Source: Absidia repens (taxonomy: Eukaryota; Mucoromycota; Mucoromycetes; Mucorales; Cunninghamellaceae). From it: 64,000 nt of DNA. Of this stretch, positions 58,887 through 64,000 are shown piece after piece. Numbering within the stretch: the stretch's first letter is position 1; every line of letters starts with the position of its first letter. The stretch lies in assembly GCA_002105175.1 (NCBI GenBank), contig MCGE01000010.1, forward strand, positions 1,426,001 through 1,490,000. Direction: 5' to 3'. The position numbers were made by a program, and so were the translations under genes. The notes beneath the pieces were generated by a model. That model saw nothing but the letters and a program-made list of their open reading frames with translations, did not search any database and was not told the DNA's origin.

Positions 58887-59161
58887 ATGGCTTCTACAAG
58901 AACGGTAAGAAAAAGCTGATTTGATTAACCAAAATGGATAGTGACTGTATATAGGATCGTCAGAACGTAGAGAAGATGGGGATGACATTGGTTCAAAATA
59001 AAATTATATTATACGTAAATGAAATATGTAATGTTTATGACCAAAAAGATGAACATCATAGAAGAAGAAAAAATCCAAACAGAGAAGATCATCAAGTCCT
59101 GCCGATTTCAATAACCGAAAAGTCTTCTTTAAAAAAGCTATCTCTCCAGAGCTACCGATAA
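58887..59161 (+). CDS. small uncharacterised spliced ORF
   Basis: Exons 58887-58904 and 58955-59161 join in phase 0 across a 50-nt intron with good GTAAG and TATAG ends, giving 74 residues: MASTRT followed by DRQNVEKMGMTLVQNKIILY and a basic Lys/Arg/His-rich stretch (EHHRRRKNPNRED). No signal peptide or membrane segment. The clean splice and T-rich leader support a real gene, but nothing identifies it. Confidence 0.45.
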
Positions 59162-60520
59162 AGTTAGTATCAAGAGTTTAATGTTGAAAGCAGTCAATCT
59201 GAAAAATGTAAATATAGAAAGTCATGTCAATATTAATCTTCGTCCGGCATCTCATGGTAGAGAATATTTTTCCCAATTTGGTCTTTTTCGCCTTGGCTAC
59301 TTTGACATATTGCATTTTCTCTACATCTTTCTTTATGATGCAGATTGCCACTTGGTTTACATATTATACATGATGCATTCAAACAAACGCCTTTCCTCCT
59401 CCTTTCCTTCGATGACATACATCATGGTACTGCTCTGTTTTATGTAAATACTATGCTGTCATACATAGCAGGGCCGTGCTTTAAGCATTTCTATATTTAT
59501 TTATATAACCATTTGGAATTTTTTTTATGTACAAACATAGATATTTTTGTTTTCATCCTCATTATCATTTACATAGTTTTCCATTCTTTTGACAAATGCC
59601 GATGAAGGCCCGCATTTTTTTTTCTTTTTGTTCCCCATATGCGTTTAATTCTTAGTTTCTTTGGTTGCAAGTAACCAATAAGAGCTATTTGTACATATAT
59701 CTAGCAATCACTTAATAGCGAACGTGGTTCTTGTAAATATTCGCGCCATCTCATGTCACTTGCCCGAAGCTGTACCGGCGATAAAGCACGTGCTTTGAGT
59801 TAACTTTTATTTGTTTTAAATCTCTCCAACTGGAAAAAAGGGTATGTCTGTGCTACATCTGCCACCATTTTTGACTTCGAAGGAAGATCGATCAGAATAT
59901 ATTACTGGTAGATGGTTTAAAAAATAAAAAGTCGTTGTACGTGGACCACTTCCTTCCGTTACGCTCAACGCTTATTCGCGGAATTTTAAAAAAAGCAGTA
60001 GTGAATATTCGATTTTGAATAAAAAGAAAATAAATACTGAGTAAAAAAGAATCAATAAATTTTTTATCAAGGTTTTTTTTTTAAAACCACTCAAGCTTGT
60101 TGTCCAGTCTTTATCATAAACTTTTGACACGAAGAAATAATTCCCCTGAACGGACTTTGAATCGACAAGCCAATTTTTTTTTATACAACTGGTGGAACTT
60201 GAGCCTAAAAAGTTCTGGTGCTCACTTTATAAAAATAAAAACTTAAAAAAACACACCTAAGTTGTAAGCCAATACATAAAAATAGCCGTAACATCCTACT
60301 CTATTTTTCAAGCCTTTGAAGCTACAAACGGTTGAAATTTACCCTAAAAACTTCGATGCTCACATTATAAAAAATAAAAAACCTACAAAAAAATCTTCAG
60401 TAACGATTTAGCAACCAAAATTAGTCGTTATACCGTAACATTTACTCTCGAACAGCAACAGTGGGGTCTCAAAACAATCGCAGCTCCGCCGAAGCGGGGG
60501 AGCGTGCAAAAAGTGAAGGT
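59162..60520. other. gene-free region with a short minus-strand ORF and a diverged tandem duplication
   Basis: A 61-codon minus-strand ORF with ATG (59233-59418) has five cysteines (SCIICKPSG, RCRENAICQ), but no evidence of expression. At 60190-60303 and 60331-60445 two related units of about 115-140 nt share CCTAAAAA, GATGCTCAC/GGTGCTCAC, TTATAAAAA and CCGTAACAT. Otherwise AT-rich. Confidence 0.4.
60508..60512 (-). terminator. RNA polymerase III terminator (T5)
   Basis: Five T on the minus strand, 8 nt beyond the 3' end of the tRNA. Confidence 0.75.
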
Positions 60521-60593
60521 TGGAGAACCTGGGCATTGATCCCAGTGCCTCTCACATGCTAAGCGAGCGCTCTACCATTTGAGCTAGATCCCC
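60521..60593 (-). tRNA. tRNA-Ala (anticodon AGC)
   Basis: 73 nt including the discriminator A, no intron. Anticodon loop TTAGCAT gives AGC. The acceptor stem contains G3:T70, the classic alanine identity pair. D arm GCTC/GAGC, anticodon stem CTCGC/GTGAG, T arm CTGGG/CCCAG with loop ATCAATG. One T6:T67 mismatch is present in the acceptor stem. Internal A box (TAGCTCAAATGG) and B box-like GGGATCAATGCC are present, and a T5 terminator follows. Confidence 0.93.
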
Positions 60594-60945
60594 ATCACTG
60601 AAAATAAAATCGGCTGGTACATGTTAACAAACAAGTGATACGAAATCACGTGTTCAGTGTAATATGAAGCTAATCTATCAATAATGATATAATAAATGAA
60701 TGAATGTTAAAATTAAAGTATACAGAATAAGAAACTATGGTTAGGATAGAATGAATGGAGGGTAAAGATAGAGATTGATAATTCGATAATTGAGAGGTCC
60801 ATCAATTATCGTGCGCTTCTGGCCAATCATGGTTTTGTTGCAACTGGGAATGAATTGTTTTCAAGACCATTTTTTATTTTTTTTGAAATCGTGATCGCGA
60901 ATTTCTCTTTTTTTTTTATTCTTTTTTCTTCTTGTCTCTGTAAAT
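60594..60945. promoter_or_regulatory. upstream region shared by tRNA-Ala and NSE4
   Basis: AT-rich, with a T/C-rich leader (60870-60940) directly before the NSE4 ATG. No ORF. Confidence 0.45.
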
Positions 60946-62398
60946 ATGTCAGTGGGTAATGGATCAACGTCACAACTCAACACTCAGGAAGGGGCATCGG
61001 GTAGCAACAACAACAACAACAATGCACCGCTTGATGAAAACATGGTTGCTTTGAGGCAGGCACTTCAACAAGACCGCGACACTGACCAGTATGATCCTGC
61101 TCAAGATAAAGAAGTCAGGCGAAAATTAAGGCAAGATTATCGACAGCTAATTCAGTTCACCGAAGGTAAGAAAGTGTTGGTCGAGACAAAATAAAGTAAA
61201 GGATAAATGACTAACCTTAATATTTATATATTTATATATTGTATATCTTTGTCAGATCATAGAAAGGAATACGCTAACCTTACGGATCATGGACTTGAAG
61301 AAACACTCAATAGGGCGAATTTATTATTCACATCAGGTAAGCCTTTTCTTTTTATAGCACACAACTGGTGCATGAAGGACTTCTTCCATGCTGGTGATAC
61401 TAATACCATGGTTTCTTTTGGCCTTTAGTGAAGAATACCCAAGAAGGGGCTCTTGATTCCAAGTTACTGGTCCTCTCAGCCGAAATCACTACGCAAAGGG
61501 CACGCAATCTTCGTATGGACAATCATTTATTCAGTACCGACGAGTATATCTCCAAATTGAAGACATTATGTGCGCCTGGACGATCATCACAATTAGAATG
61601 GGATTGGCGGAAATTGGGTCGCCGTGCTGCTCAATATAGTGGAAGGTGCCAAAGTACAGGCTTCATGTAAGTCATTCCTCCTCCACTTTTTTTTTTTTTC
61701 CTGCTCACGGATTCCATATTTTGATTTTATAGGTTGGGTCCTCTCTCGGTGGAAAAGAAGATCCGGAAAGTCACCAAGCAAATCAGATTGACGAAAAACA
61801 AGGAAGATCTAGTCCAACCATCCAAGGTAAATCCACCATCCACTCCTTTCCTAGACTGCCTTCACCCACACTGTCTCCTTTTTTTTTTCTTTATAAAAAA
61901 AATAATAGCTCGAACAAGGTGATGTACAGCAACAAACAAACGAAACATCTGCCAATGTCAATGCGATTTATGCTCTTTTGTTGGAACAAGGTCCTACGAA
62001 TTATTTCAAATTCATCACCAATCCGGAATCCTTCTCTCAAACGGTGGAAAATATGTTTTATGTGTCCTTCTTGATCAGGAACAGTGTGGCAGGCATCGAT
62101 GATACCAGCGGACAACCCATCCTGTCGACACGAAACCATCCTACCATGGAAGAATTAGTAGGTGGACTCAGCAAAAAACAAATCATTATGAGTCTCAGTA
62201 TCCCACTATGGAAGGTATGCAAGGAAAAAAAAAAGGGCATTGTATGAGCATATTATTTACATCGTCTACAAAGTGATATATTGACTTTTTATTTCATTCT
62301 ATTATTGGTAGGAAATCATTGACACATATGACATTCGAGAAACAATAATCCCCACACGCGAAAAACAAGCAGCAATGGCCGAAGGCAAATGGTACTAG
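60946..62398 (+). CDS. NSE4: NSE4, kleisin subunit of the SMC5/6 complex
   Basis: Bridges the SMC5 and SMC6 heads in the DNA-repair complex. Six exons join in phase: 60946-61165, 61256-61336, 61429-61666, 61733-61826, 61909-62214 and 62312-62398, giving 341 residues. The N terminus is Asn-rich, followed by the helical kleisin N domain (RRKLRQDYRQLIQFTEDHRK). The C-terminal winged-helix part has NYFKFITNPESFSQTVENMF, YVSFLIRN, LSIPLWKEIIDTYDI and the typical ending QAAMAEGKWY. The family is recognised by the FxKFxxNPxSFxQTVENxF block. NSE2 of the same complex lies about 25 kb away; this is proximity, not an operon. Confidence 0.93.
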
Positions 62399-62902
62399 TT
62401 GTATATATTTTATTTCCCCTCACTACACACATTTGTCGCCAAAATTTATCCCTCCCCGCTTTAGTAGTATATAGTTCTCCCACTCCTCATTTCCTCCTCC
62501 TTCTCCTCCACCACTACACTTTTATTATTAGTATATCAATAAAGTTTATCTTGATTTTTTTCTCTTTTTGTATCAATGAATATTTTTTTTTATTCCCCTC
62601 ATCTTGTATTCTGCTTCCGTTCCCAAAAATAAAAAAACAAAAATAAAAAATTTGTAGATTTTTTTTTTTAAAAAGAAAAATGAAAAGTGATTTTATTGAA
62701 TATGCATGGATGTATGAATGATGTAATTTTTTTTTTGGGGGGGGATGAGTCAGATGAAGAAAGGGGGTGATATAATATATATATATATATATATATATAA
62801 AATAGACCTAAATGAATGGAAGGGTTGATATCTATATATATATCTAAAAAAACAAAAACAAAAAAACAATACCACTACTATTACTACCAACTAACTAACT
62901 AA
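62399..62902. other. convergent 3' ends of NSE4 and the polyQ gene
   Basis: AT-rich, with a (TA)n microsatellite at 62774-62798 and TAACTAAC repeats at 62889-62904. No gene. Confidence 0.5.
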
Positions 62903-64000
62903 CTAATGCCGAGAGAGATCCAAAACCACGGTTGGTTCCAAGGGATTCAAGGTAGTCACGGACGAGCGTCGAGAATGCCACTCGGGCCCCAATTTATCGA
63001 CCACGGCATTGAGGGCTTCCCAAATGGTCGAGCACCTGACCAAGAAGCCATAATAGGAGATGAGTTTCAAGCCGTCGAGGGAGGGATCGTTGACACTCAG
63101 TTGCACCAACTGGGCTAATTCCTGTTGAATATGCGATTGGCCTTTGCTGATCATCTGTTGTAATTGATACCAATCAGGATGTTGCCGGAGTTTCTTGCGT
63201 CGATCCTTGAGCATGGCCCCCAGCCGCCGCATCACGAGTAGGCTGTCTTCAAAACTTTCCAATGTCGCTTCTGTGGGAACGATGCGTTGGTGGACTGTGT
63301 GGTTGATGATAAGGTCAGTAGATGATGTCGACGACAACGACGATGATGGTAAAGTAAATTCAGGTGATGCTGTTGTTGCTGTTGCTTGCGGGGAACGATG
63401 GCATTGTTGTTGTTGCTGTTGCTGTTGTTGTTGAATGTTGATACGGATGGGGGACACACTGAGTTGGATCAAGGGTAATAAAAGCCGGTAGGAGACAAGC
63501 GGCCACACAATTTGTTTCATGGCTTCAATGGCTTCGGTATATCTTGCTGCCCGTCGCATATCACGGCGACACCGTTCGCGATGGCCTCGGAAGAGATGGA
63601 AAGGGAGCTGCAGATAGTATTCGCTCGACACATTTTGCATACGTGTAGATTCGGTTTGAAGTTTGTTGAGTACTTTGAGCGCCTTGTCACACGCTCCATT
63701 GATAGGATCGCGGAACTCCCCCAGAGCGGATCGTTGGTATTGTTGTTGATGCTGGTAATGGTATGGTTGTTGCTGCTGGTAATGGTATGGTTGTTGCTGC
63801 TGCTGCTGCTGTTGTTGTTGTTGTTGCTGTTGTCCAGTCGTTGACGACGGTTTTTCATGCTGATCGTCGGACGTTGCTCGTTTATCTTCCGGTAACATAG
63901 GTGGTGGCGACGGTGACCTTGATACAGAAGGGGATGTGAATGGTGTGTGAGCTGGCGATGGGGATCGGGATAAGACACTAGCGACGCTAATTGACTTTGG
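62903..64000 (-). CDS. uncharacterised polyglutamine protein, 5' part outside the window
   Basis: The frame is open from the window end to TAG at 62903-62905, so at least 365 residues are seen and the start is missing. Order: Ser/Pro-rich repeats (SRSPSPAHTP, SVSRSPSPPP), a Gln/Tyr/His tract encoded by mixed CAG/CAA codons, and a helical core with ACDKALKVLNKLQTE, HRERCRRDMRRAARYTEAIE and AMKQIVWPLVSYRLLLPLIQ. A second Gln run and a C-terminal helical region follow (ESFEDSLLVMRRLGAMLKDR, RQHPDWYQLQQMIS, ISYYGFLVRCSTIWEALNAV). An all-helical, possibly membrane-associated or cytoskeletal protein; no family is recognised. Confidence 0.75.
   Translation of the reverse strand, partial: PKSISVASVLSRSPSPAHTPFTSPSVSRSPSPPPMLPEDKRATSDDQHEKPSSTTGQQQQQQQQQQQQQQPYHYQQQQPYHYQHQQQYQRSALGEFRDPINGACDKALKVLNKLQTESTRMQNVSSEYYLQLPFHLFRGHRERCRRDMRRAARYTEAIEAMKQIVWPLVSYRLLLPLIQLSVSPIRINIQQQQQQQQQQCHRSPQATATTASPEFTLPSSSLSSTSSTDLIINHTVHQRIVPTEATLESFEDSLLVMRRLGAMLKDRRKKLRQHPDWYQLQQMISKGQSHIQQELAQLVQLSVNDPSLDGLKLISYYGFLVRCSTIWEALNAVVDKLGPEWHSRRSSVTTLNPLEPTVVLDLSRH

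Noticed and set aside
35281..62398. Functional cluster of SMC5/6 genes (NSE2 and NSE4)
   Set aside because: They are about 25 kb apart with unrelated genes between; chance linkage is sufficient.
63512..63844. 110-codon plus-strand ORF ending in a Leu run
   Set aside because: Antisense of the Gln repeat in the minus-strand gene; the Leu run is the complement of CAG/CAA codons.

Overview
This window is nuclear DNA from a filamentous fungus, most likely an early-diverging (Mucoromycota, Mucorales-like) species. The genes are eukaryotic, with many short introns (about 50-150 nt, GTAAGT-type donors, TAG/CAG acceptors). The set is fungal: C-5 sterol desaturase, an SPX/VTC polyphosphate-polymerase subunit, an APSES transcription factor and a fungal-type MMS19. 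Intergenic DNA is AT-rich and full of long poly-A/T runs and microsatellites. I rebuilt exon structures by hand from open frames, splice sites and phase. The species call is inference.

Layout. 1-2256 (+): the 3' part of the U2 snRNP protein SF3B1. 2847-3735 (-): a small unknown gene with an ambiguous frame. 4046-4954 (-): a small secreted protein. 5881-10697 (-): MMS19 in 21 exons. 11086-12332 (-): ERG3. 12761-13696 (-): DcpS. 13902-15411 (+): an unknown coiled-coil protein. 16068-17908 (+): alanine aminotransferase with a 1-nt frameshift. 17.9-20.9 kb: gene-free, holding two copies of a dispersed repeat. 20913-21358 (+): ribosomal protein eL22. 22066-23151 (+): a single-pass membrane protein with PSAP and PPxY motifs. 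24064-24309 (+): a defensin-like secreted peptide. 25.3-26.3 kb: degenerate coding sequence. 27406-28253 (+): a bHLH factor. 29377-30692 (-): RanGAP. 31364-34941 (+): AP-2 alpha. 35289-36685 (+): NSE2, with a duplicated last exon. 37184-38909 (-): Rab GDI with a 1-nt frameshift. 39417-41288 (+): a large low-complexity protein. 41.3-44.9 kb: a repeat island with a foldback element. 44927-46854 (-): APSES regulator followed by a 4.6 kb upstream region. 51468-52843 (-): REX4. 53034-55583 (-): VTC subunit. 55.6-58.9 kb: another repeat copy. 58887-59161 (+): a tiny spliced ORF. 60521-60593 (-): tRNA-Ala(AGC). 60946-62398 (+): NSE4. 62903-64000 (-): a polyQ protein cut by the window end.

Most genes are housekeeping and do not form one pathway. 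Loose links exist: NSE2 and NSE4 are both SMC5/6 subunits; AP-2 alpha, Rab GDI and the PSAP/PPxY membrane protein all bear on membrane traffic; SF3B1, DcpS and REX4 act on RNA. The most interesting points are the defensin-like prepropeptide, the dispersed repeat family, the duplicated alternative last exon of NSE2, the ESCRT/NEDD4-type motif protein, and single-base frameshifts in two otherwise intact conserved genes.
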